Below, piece by piece: positions 29,606 through 38,479 of a stretch of 64,000 bases of DNA; position 1 is the stretch's first letter; each line of letters begins with the position of its first letter. Origin of the DNA: Arthrobacter sp. zg-Y20. Its GTDB lineage: Bacteria > Actinomycetota > Actinomycetes > Actinomycetales > Micrococcaceae. The notes below the pieces were generated by a model. The model worked only from the letters and a program-made list of their open reading frames with translations, was not told the DNA's origin and did no database searches. The stretch lies in contig NZ_CP126241.1 of assembly GCF_030142075.1 (NCBI RefSeq), forward strand, positions 3,348,001 through 3,412,000, read 5' to 3'. A program made the translations under genes and the position numbers.

Positions 29606-30901
29606 ATGACCCGCGAGGAATTCTCCGATGCCGTAGAACTGCCCGTAGACACCATGGCCGCCCTGGAGCGGGCCGCCGGTGCGCACCGCCATGAGATGCT
29701 CTTCTCCAACCGCGCCTTCCACATCAAGCAGTCCGCGGTGCGGGACGTTTTCGACATTTCCATCCGCCCCGGGCTGATTTCCCTCGCCGGCGGCAGCCCT
29801 TACCTGCGCTCCCTGCCCCTGGAAGACCTGGGCGAGACCGCCCGGAACATCATTGCCCGGCACGGACTGGAGGCACTGCAGTACGGCGGCGGGCAGGGCA
29901 TGGAGGACCTGCGGAGGCAGGCCTGCAGGGTGATGGCAGCCGAGGGCATCCTCGACGCCGACCCGGCGGACATTGTGATCACCACAGGCTCCCAATCCGC
30001 CCAGGACGTCGCCGCGAAGGTGTTCTGCGATCCCGGCGACGTCATCCTCTGCGAGGACCCCACCTACGTCGGCGCCCTGAACGCGTTCGAGGCCTACGAG
30101 GTGGACGTCCAAACGGTCCCGATGGACGACGACGGCCTGCTCCCTGAGGCGCTGGAGCAGCGGATTGGCCAGCTGCGCGCCGAGGGCAAAACCATCAAGC
30201 TGCTCTACACGATCCCCAGTTTCAACAATCCCAGCGGAGTCACGCTCAGCGCCGAACGGCGGCAGCTGGTGGTGGACATCTGCCGGCGGAACAACATCCT
30301 TGTTTTGGAGGACAACCCGTACGGCCTGCTGCGGTTCGACGGCGAACCCCTGGCACCCATGCGGGCCGGGAACCCCCAGGACGTGCTGTACCTGGGCTCG
30401 TTCTCGAAGATTTTCGCCCCCGGGGTCCGGCTTGGCTGGGCCCTGGTTCCCCGCCACCTCTACCGGCGGTTCTACCTTGCCTGCGAAGCCGTGGTGCTCT
30501 GCCCCTCACCGCTGACCCAGATGCTGGTCTCGGCCTACCTGCGCGACTACGACTGGATGGGCCATGTGAAGGATTCGCGGGCCCTTTACGCCGACCGCTG
30601 CGCCGCCATGCTCGCCGCCCTGGACGAGCACATGCCCGAGGGGGTTACCTGGACGCGGCCGGACGGCGGATTCTTCATCTGGGTGACGCTGCCGGAGGGC
30701 GTGGACACCTATCCGCTGCTCTATGAAGCGATCGACGCCGGCACGGTCTTTATCCCCGGAGCTGCATTCACGCCCGGCGAGGGTCCGTCCAACAAGCTTC
30801 GGCTGGCCTTCAGCGCGGTGTCGTCGGAAGACATCGGCGAAGGGATCCGCCGGCTGGCCCCCATCCTCGTCAGCGCCGTCGGGTCCGCCACGGTCCGCTA
30901 G
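29606..30901 (+). CDS. PLP-dependent aminotransferase (class I, 2-aminoadipate type)
   Basis: A fold-type I aminotransferase of 431 residues, similar in layout to LysN/2-aminoadipate aminotransferases and to the catalytic half of MocR proteins, but without a DNA-binding head. YGGGQGMEDLRRQ, TTGSQSAQD, the NNPSG motif and the PLP Lys in GSFSKIFAPGVRLGW are present. An ATG at 29606 fits a leaderless promoter (TAGCAT, seven bases, ATG); an ATG three codons earlier is the alternative. The substrate is probably an aromatic, branched or 2-aminoadipate-like amino acid; context does not settle it. Confidence 0.88.
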   Translation: MTREEFSDAVELPVDTMAALERAAGAHRHEMLFSNRAFHIKQSAVRDVFDISIRPGLISLAGGSPYLRSLPLEDLGETARNIIARHGLEALQYGGGQGMEDLRRQACRVMAAEGILDADPADIVITTGSQSAQDVAAKVFCDPGDVILCEDPTYVGALNAFEAYEVDVQTVPMDDDGLLPEALEQRIGQLRAEGKTIKLLYTIPSFNNPSGVTLSAERRQLVVDICRRNNILVLEDNPYGLLRFDGEPLAPMRAGNPQDVLYLGSFSKIFAPGVRLGWALVPRHLYRRFYLACEAVVLCPSPLTQMLVSAYLRDYDWMGHVKDSRALYADRCAAMLAALDEHMPEGVTWTRPDGGFFIWVTLPEGVDTYPLLYEAIDAGTVFIPGAAFTPGEGPSNKLRLAFSAVSSEDIGEGIRRLAPILVSAVGSATVR

Positions 30902-30920
30902 CGGCAGGCGCGGTTCAGCG

Positions 30921-32300
30921 TCAGTCCAGCAGCAGTGCCGGCTCCTCGAGGATCGAGGCGACGTCGGCGATGAAGCGGGCCGAAAGGTCGCCGTCGACCA
31001 CCCGATGGTCGAAGGAACCGCCCAGCGTGGTGACCCAGCGCGGGACCACCGCTCCGTCCACCACCCACGGCTTCTGCTTGATGGTCCCGAAGGCCACAAT
31101 CGCCACCTCGCCCGGGTTAATGATGGGCGTGCCGGTGTCCAGGCCCAGCGAGCCGAGGTTGGTGACGGTCAAGGTGCCGCCCTGCATGTCCGCCGGGGGC
31201 GTCCGTCCTTCCCGCGCCGTGGCCGTCAGGTTGTTAAGCGCGACGGCGAGCTCCTTCAGCGATAGGTCCTGGGCGTCCTTGATGTTCGGCACCATCAGGC
31301 CGCGCGGAGTGGCAGCGGCAATACCGAGGTTCATGTAGTGCTTCACGAGGATCTCGTCCCCGGCCCACGCGGCATTGACGAGCGGGTTGCGGGCAGCGGC
31401 CCAGATGACAGCCTTAGCCAGGACCAGCAGCGGTGAAACCCGGATCCCCTCAAAGTCCCGGGAGGCCTTCAGCCGCTTCACGAATTCCATGGTCCGGGAG
31501 GCATCCACGTCCACGAAGATGCTCGCGTGCGGTGCGCTGAAGGCACTTTCCACCATGGCGCGCGCGGTGGCACGGCGCACGCCCTTGACCGGAATGCGTT
31601 CGATCCGCGCATCGGCTTCTCCGGTGCCGGTTGCGCCGAACGTCCCGGCGGATTCCGGCGCCTGGTCACGCCGGGCCTGGAAGCCCATCAGGTCCTGCTT
31701 GGTAACTTCACCGCTTGCTCCGGTGGCGGGCACCTCGGCAAGGTCGATGCCCAGGTCCTTTGCCGCCTTGCGCACCGGCGGCTTGGCAAGGACCCGCTGG
31801 ACCAGCCGGTTGACCCGGTCCTGGACGGCGGTGGCAGCCGTCTCAACTGCGGCCTCAACGGGGGCCTTTGCCACCGTTTCTGCAGCAGCAGCAGCAGCCG
31901 GGGCCGCGGGTGAGGCCGGACGGCGGCGCTCCCGGCGGCGGACGGCGTCGGGCTTGGGGCCGGTGCCGGTGAGCGAGGCGGCGGGCGCCTCCCCCGTTTC
32001 AGCTGCCGGGGCAGACGCTGCCGGGCCGGCCGGCGCCGGTGCAGATGCTGCACCGGGGGCGCCCACGGTGACGCTGATGATGGGCGTCCCCACGTCAACC
32101 GTTTCGCCTTCGGCCACCATCAGGGCGGAGACCGTTCCGGCGTACGGTGAGGGAAGCTCAACCAGCGACTTGGCGGTTTCGATTTCCACGATGACGTCGT
32201 TGACGGCAACCGTGTCGCCCGGCTGCACCTTCCACTGCACAATGTCGGCCTCGGTCAGGCCTTCGCCAACGTCCGGCAGGTTGAATGTCTTTTCAGTCAT
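30921..32300 (-). CDS. bkdC: 2-oxoacid dehydrogenase E2 (dihydrolipoyl acyltransferase)
   Basis: Acyltransferase core of a 2-oxoacid dehydrogenase complex, 459 residues. One lipoyl domain with Lys K44 in [12 protein letters not shown], an Ala/Pro-rich linker, a peripheral subunit-binding domain (about residues 165-205) and the catalytic domain with the DHRVVDG motif. With the E1 alpha/beta pair upstream it forms a branched-chain 2-oxoacid dehydrogenase; the two-subunit E1 rules out the actinobacterial AceE-type pyruvate dehydrogenase. The E3 subunit is not in the window. Confidence 0.93.
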   Translation of the reverse strand: MTEKTFNLPDVGEGLTEADIVQWKVQPGDTVAVNDVIVEIETAKSLVELPSPYAGTVSALMVAEGETVDVGTPIISVTVGAPGAASAPAPAGPAASAPAAETGEAPAASLTGTGPKPDAVRRRERRRPASPAAPAAAAAAETVAKAPVEAAVETAATAVQDRVNRLVQRVLAKPPVRKAAKDLGIDLAEVPATGASGEVTKQDLMGFQARRDQAPESAGTFGATGTGEADARIERIPVKGVRRATARAMVESAFSAPHASIFVDVDASRTMEFVKRLKASRDFEGIRVSPLLVLAKAVIWAAARNPLVNAAWAGDEILVKHYMNLGIAAATPRGLMVPNIKDAQDLSLKELAVALNNLTATAREGRTPPADMQGGTLTVTNLGSLGLDTGTPIINPGEVAIVAFGTIKQKPWVVDGAVVPRWVTTLGGSFDHRVVDGDLSARFIADVASILEEPALLLD

Positions 32301-32372
32301 GGCTTCTCGATCTTGTATGGGCTGCTGATGGGCGCAGCTAAAGGGGCGGGCCGGGTTCCGACGAGAGGTCCG

Positions 32373-33347
32373 TCAGTAGGAGAACGAGCGGTCCAGCGCC
32401 TCCAGCAGGCGGTCAATGTCCGGCAGGTAGTGTTCTTCGACCTTGGCCACAGGGTAGGGCATGTGGAACCCGCCCACGCGGAGCACGGGAGCTTCCAGAG
32501 AGAGGAACGCCCGCTCGGTCACCCGGGCGGCAATTTCTCCGCCGATGCCGCCGAAGGTGGGTGCCTCGTGCGTGACGATCAGCCGGCCGGTCTTCTTCAC
32601 CGATTCGGTAACCGTGTCGAAGTCGATCGGCGAGATGGACCGCAGGTCCACAACCTCCACGGAACGGCCGTCCTCCTCCGCCGCGGCTGCGGCAGCCAGG
32701 GCCACCGGGACCAGCGGGCCGTAGGCGACGATGGTGGCATCGGTGCCTTCCCGCACGATGTGCGCGGAGAAGGGGTCCGACGTCGGCGCCGAGGTATCCA
32801 CCTCGCCCTTGAGCCAGTACCGGCGCTTGGGTTCGAAGACGATCACCGGGTCCTTGCAGGCCACGGCCTGCTGGATCATCCAATAGGCGTCCTGGGGGTT
32901 CGACGGCGTAATGATGCGCAGCCCGGCCGTGTGCGCGAAGAGCGCTTCCGGCGATTCGGAGTGGTGCTCGATGGAGCCGATGCCGCCGCCGTAGGGAATC
33001 CGGATGACAACCGGTGCGCTGAGCGCACCCTCGCTGCGGGAGTGCATTTTGGCCAGCTGGGTGGTGATCTGGTTGAAGCCGGGGAAAACGAAACCGTCGA
33101 ACTGGATTTCGCAGACAGGCAGGTAACCGCGCAGCGCCAGGCCGATGGCGGTACCGATGATCCCCGATTCAGCCAGCGGCGTGTCCATCACCCGGTCCCG
33201 GCCGAAGTCGGCCAGCAGCCCTTCCGTGATCCGGTAGACCCCGCCGAGGGCGCCGATGTCCTCTCCCATCAGCAGCGAGTTCGGGTGGCTTTCCAGCGCG
33301 GCGCGCAGTCCGGCGTTGATGGCCTTGGCCATGGTCATGGTGCTCAT
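32373..33347 (-). CDS. bkdB: 2-oxoacid dehydrogenase E1 beta subunit
   Basis: Transketolase-like beta subunit of 324 residues. MGEDIGALGGVYRITEGL, GRDRVMDTPLAESGIIGTAIG and VVDLRSISPIDFDTV are standard motifs. Its ATG overlaps the E1 alpha stop as ATGA, so the two subunits are co-translated. Seventy-two bases separate it from the E2 gene. Part of the branched-chain 2-oxoacid dehydrogenase operon, acting in valine, leucine and isoleucine breakdown or branched fatty acid priming. Confidence 0.95.
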   Translation of the reverse strand: MSTMTMAKAINAGLRAALESHPNSLLMGEDIGALGGVYRITEGLLADFGRDRVMDTPLAESGIIGTAIGLALRGYLPVCEIQFDGFVFPGFNQITTQLAKMHSRSEGALSAPVVIRIPYGGGIGSIEHHSESPEALFAHTAGLRIITPSNPQDAYWMIQQAVACKDPVIVFEPKRRYWLKGEVDTSAPTSDPFSAHIVREGTDATIVAYGPLVPVALAAAAAAEEDGRSVEVVDLRSISPIDFDTVTESVKKTGRLIVTHEAPTFGGIGGEIAARVTERAFLSLEAPVLRVGGFHMPYPVAKVEEHYLPDIDRLLEALDRSFSY

Positions 33348-34579
33348 GCAGTGTGCTCCCGGGAAGCGGAGGTGGTGTCGACGGCGGTGTCCGTGTCCGC
33401 ATCGGCGCTGGTGTCGGTGAAGCCGGCTTCGTACCGGCGGTGGGCGTCCAGTTCCTCGCGTACCAGCGGGTGTGCTTCGGCGTATACATCGGCGAAGGCG
33501 TCTTCGAAGCCGGGGGCCTCCATCTGCTGCACGTTCTCGCGCAGCCGGACGGCCATGTTGGTGCCTTCCGTCCGCAATTCGGCGAAGAAGGCATCGTCGG
33601 CCAGCCCCTGGCTGCGCAGGAACTTTTCCATCCGCAGCAGCGGATCCCGGTCCAGCCAGGCTTCCTCGTCCGCGCTTACGCGGTATTTAGTGGGGTCGTC
33701 CGCCGTCGTATGGGCACTCATGCGGTAGGTGAAGGCCTCAATAAGGACCGGACCGCCGCCCGACCGGGCGTGTTCCAGCGCCCAGCGGGTCACCGCGTGG
33801 ACGGCCAGGACGTCGTTGCCGTCCACCCGTACTCCCGGGAAACCGTAGCCCTGCGCGCGGTTGGCCAGCGGGATCCTGGACTGGACCTCGGTGGGAACGG
33901 AAATGGCCCAGTGGTTGTTCTGACAGAAGAACACCACCGGCGCGTTGTACGAGGCGGCGAACACCATGCCCTCGTGCACGTCGCCTTCGGAGCTCGCGCC
34001 GTCGCCGAAGTAGGCCACGGTGGCGGCCTCGGGGAGCTTCGGGTCCACGAGCCGGTCACGCGCCATGCCCATCGCATAGCCGACGGCGTGCGGCACCTGT
34101 GCGGCCAGCACGAGCGTATAGAGGTGGAAGTTCGCTTCCCGCGGATCCCAGCCGCCGTGGGAGATGCCGCGGAAACGGCGCAGCAGATGCGCCAGCTCCA
34201 GCCCGCGGGTATAGGCGACGCCGTGTTCCCGGTAGGTGGGGAACACATAGTCCTGGGGCAGCAGGGCGCGGCCCGAACCGATCTGCGCGCCTTCCTGGCC
34301 CGTGAGCGGCACCCACATCACCAGTTCGCCCTGGCGCTGGAGGGCCGTGGCCTCTTCGTCAAAGCGGCGCACCAGGAACATGTCCCGGTAGAATCCGCGC
34401 AGCTCTTCGGGGCTCAGGTCCTGCACGTAGCTGCTGTAGGTCTCATCCTGCCGGAGCTCGCCGTCAATGGTGAGCAGTTGGACCATGTCCGGGACAGGGT
34501 TGTCCTCGGGAGCACCCATCAGGGATTGCTCAAGTCCGGCAGCGTTGAACTCGCTTGCCGGCAGGTGTCCTACGTCCAT
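33344..34579 (-). CDS. bkdA: 2-oxoacid dehydrogenase E1 alpha subunit
   Basis: Thiamine-diphosphate subunit of 411 residues; the ThDP motif runs from GDGASSEGD to CQNNHWA. RMSAHTTADDPTKYR marks the phosphorylation-loop region typical of branched-chain enzymes. The ATG at 34579 has GAGGAG six bases upstream; an upstream extension of the frame crosses the promoter region and is not family-like. The last 25 residues are an Asp/Thr-rich tail not common in the family. First gene of the operon. Confidence 0.94.
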   Translation of the reverse strand: MDVGHLPASEFNAAGLEQSLMGAPEDNPVPDMVQLLTIDGELRQDETYSSYVQDLSPEELRGFYRDMFLVRRFDEEATALQRQGELVMWVPLTGQEGAQIGSGRALLPQDYVFPTYREHGVAYTRGLELAHLLRRFRGISHGGWDPREANFHLYTLVLAAQVPHAVGYAMGMARDRLVDPKLPEAATVAYFGDGASSEGDVHEGMVFAASYNAPVVFFCQNNHWAISVPTEVQSRIPLANRAQGYGFPGVRVDGNDVLAVHAVTRWALEHARSGGGPVLIEAFTYRMSAHTTADDPTKYRVSADEEAWLDRDPLLRMEKFLRSQGLADDAFFAELRTEGTNMAVRLRENVQQMEAPGFEDAFADVYAEAHPLVREELDAHRRYEAGFTDTSADADTDTAVDTTSASREHTA

Positions 34580-34600
34580 GCCTGCTCCTCGCCTGGACGG

Positions 34601-34705
34601 CAAAAGCCGCGCCCGCGCTAGAAATATGCCTCGCCGGGAATACATTCCCTGTTTTGCATATGTGTGGAAGTTACTTCCCACAGCCTAACGACGGCGCGGC
34701 TTTTG
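34601..34705. promoter_or_regulatory. Promoter region of the bkd operon with nested inverted repeats
   Basis: CAAAAGCCGCGCC (34601-34613) is repeated inverted at 34693-34705, 79 bases apart, enclosing the whole control region. Inside lie GGGAATACATTCCC (34636-34649) and an imperfect dyad around TGTGGAAGT/ACTTCCCACA (34662-34682). On the minus strand a CATATT -10-like box lies near 34625. These look like operator sites for a bkd regulator. Confidence 0.5.
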
Positions 34706-34722
34706 ACCCTACTTAGGACCCG

Positions 34723-35862
34723 CTAGGAAACCCGCGGCCCTTTTGTATAGGTTGCACATAGCTCCAGGAACCGGGTGTTTGCCTCTTCCTCGCCGATGGT
34801 CACGCGCACACCCTCGGTTCCGAAGGCCCGCACCGCCAGGGCCTGCTGCTCTGCCATTGCTGCAAACTCGGGGGTGTTCTCGCCCAATTCCAACCACACG
34901 AAGTTTCCCTGGGCCGCCGGAATCTTCCATCCAAGGCCCTGCAGGCCCTCCACGACGCGGGTCCGTTCCGCGACCAGTCCTTGTATCCTCTCCACAAGTT
35001 GGTCGTGGTGGCGGAGGGACGCAATGGCTGCCTGTTCAGCGATGGTGGAGACCGCAAACGGGACGGCGGCCACGCGCAGGTGCTCCGTGATGTGCGGGTG
35101 GGATACCGAGTAGCCCACCCGTAGCCCTGCGAGCCCGGCACCCTTGGAGAAGGTGCGAAGCACAACCACATTGGGCCGGTTGCGGTACATTTCGATGCCG
35201 TTGACGGCGGCCGGGTCACGCACGAAGTCTTCATACGCTTCGTCAATCACCACGATGATGTCGGACGGAACATGGTCGAGGAAGTCCTCCACCTGTGCGG
35301 TGGTCAGGACCGGCCCGGTGGGGTTGTTCGGGGTGCAGAGCAGAATGACCTTGGTGTTTTCGGTAATGGCCGCGGCCATTGCGTCGAGGTCGTGGGTCCC
35401 GTCTGCCTGCAGCGGAACCTGCACGCTTGCGGCTCCGGCCAGGCCCACGCTGATGGGGTACGCCTCGAAGGAACGCCAGGCATAGATGACCTCGTCGGCC
35501 GTTCCGTCCGGGTTCCGTCCGGCGAAGGTGGCCAGGAGTTGGTTCAGTGCCCCCAAGCTGCCTCCGCCGGTGACGATGTCTTCGGCGGGAATGTCCAGGA
35601 AGGCAGACAGCTCGTTGCGCAGCTCCGTGGAAAGCGGGTCCGGGTAGCGGTTGACCGTGGCATGGTCATTGATCGCGTCCAGGACGGCGGGCAGCGGAGC
35701 GTAGGGGTTTTCGTTGGAGGAAAGCTTGTAGCTCTCCAGCCCATTGACGACCACCGGCGGCTTGCCCGCCTTGTACTGCGGCAGTTGGCCCACGATGGGC
35801 CGCGGGGAGATGCCGATGGCGGGAAGTACAGCTGCGTCGGTGTCATTCTCGGTAGTGGTCAT
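34723..35862 (-). CDS. hisC: Histidinol-phosphate or aromatic aminotransferase
   Basis: HisC-like PLP aminotransferase of 379 residues: SSNENPYAPLPAV, GGGSLGALNQLL, TPNNPTGPV, DEAYEDF and the PLP Lys in FSKGAGLAGLRVGY. HisC-family members in actinobacteria also serve as aromatic amino acid aminotransferases (Pat), and lack of his genes nearby leaves that open. The start fits a leaderless promoter (TACTGT, seven bases, ATG). It diverges from the holin-like gene across only 41 bases. Confidence 0.88.
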   Translation of the reverse strand: MTTTENDTDAAVLPAIGISPRPIVGQLPQYKAGKPPVVVNGLESYKLSSNENPYAPLPAVLDAINDHATVNRYPDPLSTELRNELSAFLDIPAEDIVTGGGSLGALNQLLATFAGRNPDGTADEVIYAWRSFEAYPISVGLAGAASVQVPLQADGTHDLDAMAAAITENTKVILLCTPNNPTGPVLTTAQVEDFLDHVPSDIIVVIDEAYEDFVRDPAAVNGIEMYRNRPNVVVLRTFSKGAGLAGLRVGYSVSHPHITEHLRVAAVPFAVSTIAEQAAIASLRHHDQLVERIQGLVAERTRVVEGLQGLGWKIPAAQGNFVWLELGENTPEFAAMAEQQALAVRAFGTEGVRVTIGEEEANTRFLELCATYTKGPRVS

Positions 35863-35903
35863 GGCGTTAACAGTAATGGTCCTGCATCTGCCAGCATGGG
35901 TGC
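35863..35903. promoter_or_regulatory. 41-bp divergent leaderless promoter pair
   Basis: On the minus strand TACTGT sits seven bases before the hisC ATG; on the plus strand CAGCAT sits six bases before the holin-like ATG. No ribosome binding site precedes either start. The two promoters must overlap, since the -35 of one falls on the -10 of the other (TTAACA at 35867-35872 is a candidate for the plus strand). Confidence 0.55.
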
Positions 35904-36317
35904 ATGGTCACACTGTTTCTGCGGATTGTCCTGAACGCCATTGCCCTTTGGGTAGCCAGCTGGCTTCTTCCCGGCCTGACACTGACCTCGGAAACGGGCG
36001 GCATGACAGGAAACCCGACCCTGGACACGGTCCTGGCCTACCTTTTTGTCGGCTTGATCTTCGGTTTGGTCAACGCCCTGGTCCGCCCGATTGCGCAGGG
36101 CCTGACCCTGCCCCTGGCCATCCTGACGCTCGGGCTTTTCCGGATCATCATCAACGCCGCCATGCTCGAACTCACGGCATGGCTGAGCAGTTACACTCCC
36201 ATCCGTTTCGAGGTGGATTCCTTCTTCTGGACGGCCATTTTCGGGGCGGTCATCATCAGTGTTGTTTCCATGGTGCTGGACACCGTGACCGGCGCGCGGA
36301 GGCGCAGCCGGCGCTAA
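35904..36317 (+). CDS. Phage-holin-like four-TM membrane protein
   Basis: A 137-residue membrane protein with four hydrophobic segments and a basic tail (GARRRSRR). The pattern LYLIVLALNALAL-like start, VLAYLFVGLIFGLVNALVRPI and the following LPLAILTLGLF match the widespread phage holin family 4 superfamily proteins of actinobacterial chromosomes. Despite the name no phage genes are nearby; it is a housekeeping membrane protein of unknown role that often lies near purB. Confidence 0.87.
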   Translation: MVTLFLRIVLNAIALWVASWLLPGLTLTSETGGMTGNPTLDTVLAYLFVGLIFGLVNALVRPIAQGLTLPLAILTLGLFRIIINAAMLELTAWLSSYTPIRFEVDSFFWTAIFGAVIISVVSMVLDTVTGARRRSRR

Positions 36318-36324
36318 CGGGCAG

Positions 36325-37096
36325 CGCTAGTTGTACTCAGGCACCACGTTAGTTACACGGGTGATGGGTGTTTGCCGGCCTGGTTTTCTATGTTGTGACT
36401 TCGCTCTAACACTGCTGGAGGCAATGGCGTGATCAGATCTGGAAGCTGGATCGTACCTGCGAGTAACCACAGATTCTCCTTACTGGTATCGCCTCCTCCT
36501 GTCGATCAGGCTCGGCTTGTAGAGGCCTTCATGGCATCTCGAGGCCAAGCCGAGCCTGATCCTCTCCAAGACTTGGGACTGCAGGTGGTCACGGGCATTT
36601 GGGGAGGGCCAGTGCTAATCAATCTGGAAGTATTGAGCGAGGCACCCACGTTGCTTACACATGATCATTGGGAAGATGTCGAGGAGACATCAGTCAAGCT
36701 CGGTGAAGGCACGCTCACTCTGGGTGATGACGAAGTCAGGTCGATAATGATCGGTTCACTGGAGAGTCAGGACCATCATCGGTACAGATTCCGTATCTAC
36801 TCCTCCGGTCGGGACATCAACCGAGACCAAATAGTAGAGGAGCCCAGTGAACGCTACCTCCTCCAGTGCTGGCCGGAACCGTTGGGTCGACCTCCGTTAG
36901 TTTTTCGGAGCGGCTCATCGTACGGCGGCGGCAATTATGAACCTCGCAGTTTGACGGCGAAGATGCTCCACGACCCGCAAGTTGTGGAGAGCTTTGAGTG
37001 AAGACCTCTTAGTTTCGGGTGTGTAGTAACCACCAAATCCAAGAGGTCTTCACCTATTTGCCGTGTAACTAACGTGCTGTCTGAGTACAGCTAGCG
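36325..37096. mobile_element. Transposase-less element with 36-bp terminal inverted repeats
   Basis: The left end (36325-36360) and right end (37061-37096) are inverted copies of each other, 33 of 36 positions matching. If the outer GCTAG is read as a target duplication (36326-36330 and 37090-37094), the element proper starts TGTACTCAG and ends CTGAGTACA, with TG/CA ends as in several DDE insertion sequences. The interior holds one gene of lower GC and no transposase. It is inserted between the holin-like gene and a hydrolase. No IS family was recognised. Confidence 0.72.
36429..37001 (+). CDS. Cargo hypothetical protein of the inverted-repeat element
   Basis: A 190-residue soluble protein starting at a GTG with GGAGG seven bases upstream. 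Codon use and base composition are clearly less GC-rich than the neighbours. The central and C-terminal parts (HDHWEDVEETSV, YRFRIYSSGRD, ERYLLQCWPEP) resemble a motif set I recall from a widespread actinobacterial family of hypothetical proteins. A 16-bp inverted repeat (36504-36519 with 36546-36561) lies inside the coding sequence, and a 12-bp repeat (36999-37010 with 37041-37052) spans the stop codon. Function unknown. Confidence 0.7.
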   Translation: MIRSGSWIVPASNHRFSLLVSPPPVDQARLVEAFMASRGQAEPDPLQDLGLQVVTGIWGGPVLINLEVLSEAPTLLTHDHWEDVEETSVKLGEGTLTLGDDEVRSIMIGSLESQDHHRYRFRIYSSGRDINRDQIVEEPSERYLLQCWPEPLGRPPLVFRSGSSYGGGNYEPRSLTAKMLHDPQVVESFE

Positions 37097-37127
37097 GCCG
37101 GCACTACCGTCCGCAGCGCTCCGGCGG

Positions 37128-38474
37128 TCATCTGTTGGACGGGAGCCGGCTGAACGGCGGGGTAGGCGTTGAAACGTCCGCGGGTGCGGCTACCCGAGCA
37201 GGGGGACGTGCAGGGAGCGGTTCCCGCTCAAAACGGTACAAGTGCCTGGTGGCCTGCCCCGCCCCCACCGCCAGGGACAGCGACCCCAACGCAGTCCGCA
37301 CCGAACCATCGTCGCTGGCATCCGCGAGCGCCGCACCGTCGAGGTAGTTCTCCAGCCGGTGCGCCGGGCCCAGGCCAGCCGGCTCCCCTTCCGGGGTGGC
37401 AACCGGATCCGTCAGGGTCAGGGTGACCCGGTCCGGGGTATCCGGATTGGGCACGCTGTCGATCCCCGGGACCCAGTCCCGCTCGTGCTCCAAGTGCAGG
37501 GCCGGCACACCTGGCGGGAGGTTGGCCGTGCCGGTGGGGCTGCCGGCCGTCAGCACAAAGTCCACCTGATACTGGCTTCCGGTGGCGAGGAACGCTGCGA
37601 CATTGACGGCATGGTCTCCGCCCTGGCTGTATCCGGACAGCACCACGGAATCGCCGGCTTCCGCGTTAGCCTGCCGGAGTGCTTCCGCCACGGCAGCGGC
37701 AACATACTGGCTTTCGCGGCCCCGGGCCTCCCCCATTCCGGCGAGGTCAAACGGCACGGATCCCCCGTCGGAAAACCAGCCCTGCGTGCCCGGCAGGACG
37801 ACGATAAAGGTGTTTTTGCCGCCCTCCTCGATACGGAGGACTTCGACCACTCCCGGATCGTTTTCGTCCTTGAGCACCTGCGACCGGGCGAGCAGGCCGG
37901 CCGCCGTTCCGTCCAGCCGGATGTTCTCCGGCTTCCCGGGAAGCGCGGTTACCGTCACGGGCCGCAGCTCCGTCACCCCTGCAGTCTTCAGCAGCGCCAG
38001 GGCCGCCAGCAGAGCCACTTCATCAGCCACGGAACCCAATGCGGCCTCCATTTGGCCGCGGGTCGGCACCAGGGTTCCTCCGCTGGCTGGCGCTGCCGGC
38101 CAGGGGGACACCTCGCCGGCCCAGGGCATCCGCAGCTGCACCCGACCCTCGGTGGCGGCGTAGCTGCGGGCGCTCTCCCGCACACCCTCGGTGAGCTCCT
38201 CGAGCGCGGCCGCCGATCTCCGCAGGGCGAAAGACGCATCAAGCATCCGTGCCCGGACACGGTCCGCGGTCACGGATCCGCCTCCCCACGCTCCGGCCTC
38301 CAGCCACAGGCCATTGACCCGTTTCTCAAGGTTCCGCAGCATGGACGTAGTGGTTCCCAGCCGATCCGCCACCCGTGCAAGATCCTCCAACTGCACCAGA
38401 AGTCCGACCGAACCACCCCTCACTTGGAACGCCGGCTGATCGCGGAAGCTGTCCGCAGCCCCGATGGCACCCAT
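37128..38474 (-). CDS. Alpha/beta hydrolase with helical N-terminal domain
   Basis: A 448-residue protein. Residues 1-130 are helical and reminiscent of WXG100-type secreted proteins; the C-terminal two thirds are an alpha/beta hydrolase with VLPGTQGW, the nucleophile elbow SGYSQGG, and an Asp/His region in LEHERDW and APAHRLENY. The tail is Pro-rich. No signal peptide. The ATG at 38474 has GGGAGG nine bases upstream. It follows a WXG100-like gene by five bases, a pairing that suggests export by a type VII-like system, though no such system is in the window. Confidence 0.82.
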   Translation of the reverse strand: MGAIGAADSFRDQPAFQVRGGSVGLLVQLEDLARVADRLGTTTSMLRNLEKRVNGLWLEAGAWGGGSVTADRVRARMLDASFALRRSAAALEELTEGVRESARSYAATEGRVQLRMPWAGEVSPWPAAPASGGTLVPTRGQMEAALGSVADEVALLAALALLKTAGVTELRPVTVTALPGKPENIRLDGTAAGLLARSQVLKDENDPGVVEVLRIEEGGKNTFIVVLPGTQGWFSDGGSVPFDLAGMGEARGRESQYVAAAVAEALRQANAEAGDSVVLSGYSQGGDHAVNVAAFLATGSQYQVDFVLTAGSPTGTANLPPGVPALHLEHERDWVPGIDSVPNPDTPDRVTLTLTDPVATPEGEPAGLGPAHRLENYLDGAALADASDDGSVRTALGSLSLAVGAGQATRHLYRFEREPLPARPPARVAAPADVSTPTPPFSRLPSNR

Positions 38475-38479
38475 CCCGA

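Noticed and set aside
35904-36317. Prophage remnant suggested by the holin-like protein
   Set aside because: No other phage gene is nearby and this holin-named family is a common chromosomal membrane protein in actinobacteria.
36325-37096. Integron cassette with attC site
   Set aside because: The repeat ends contain GTTAGTT but not a proper GTTRRRY core pair and there is no integrase; a terminal-inverted-repeat element explains it better.
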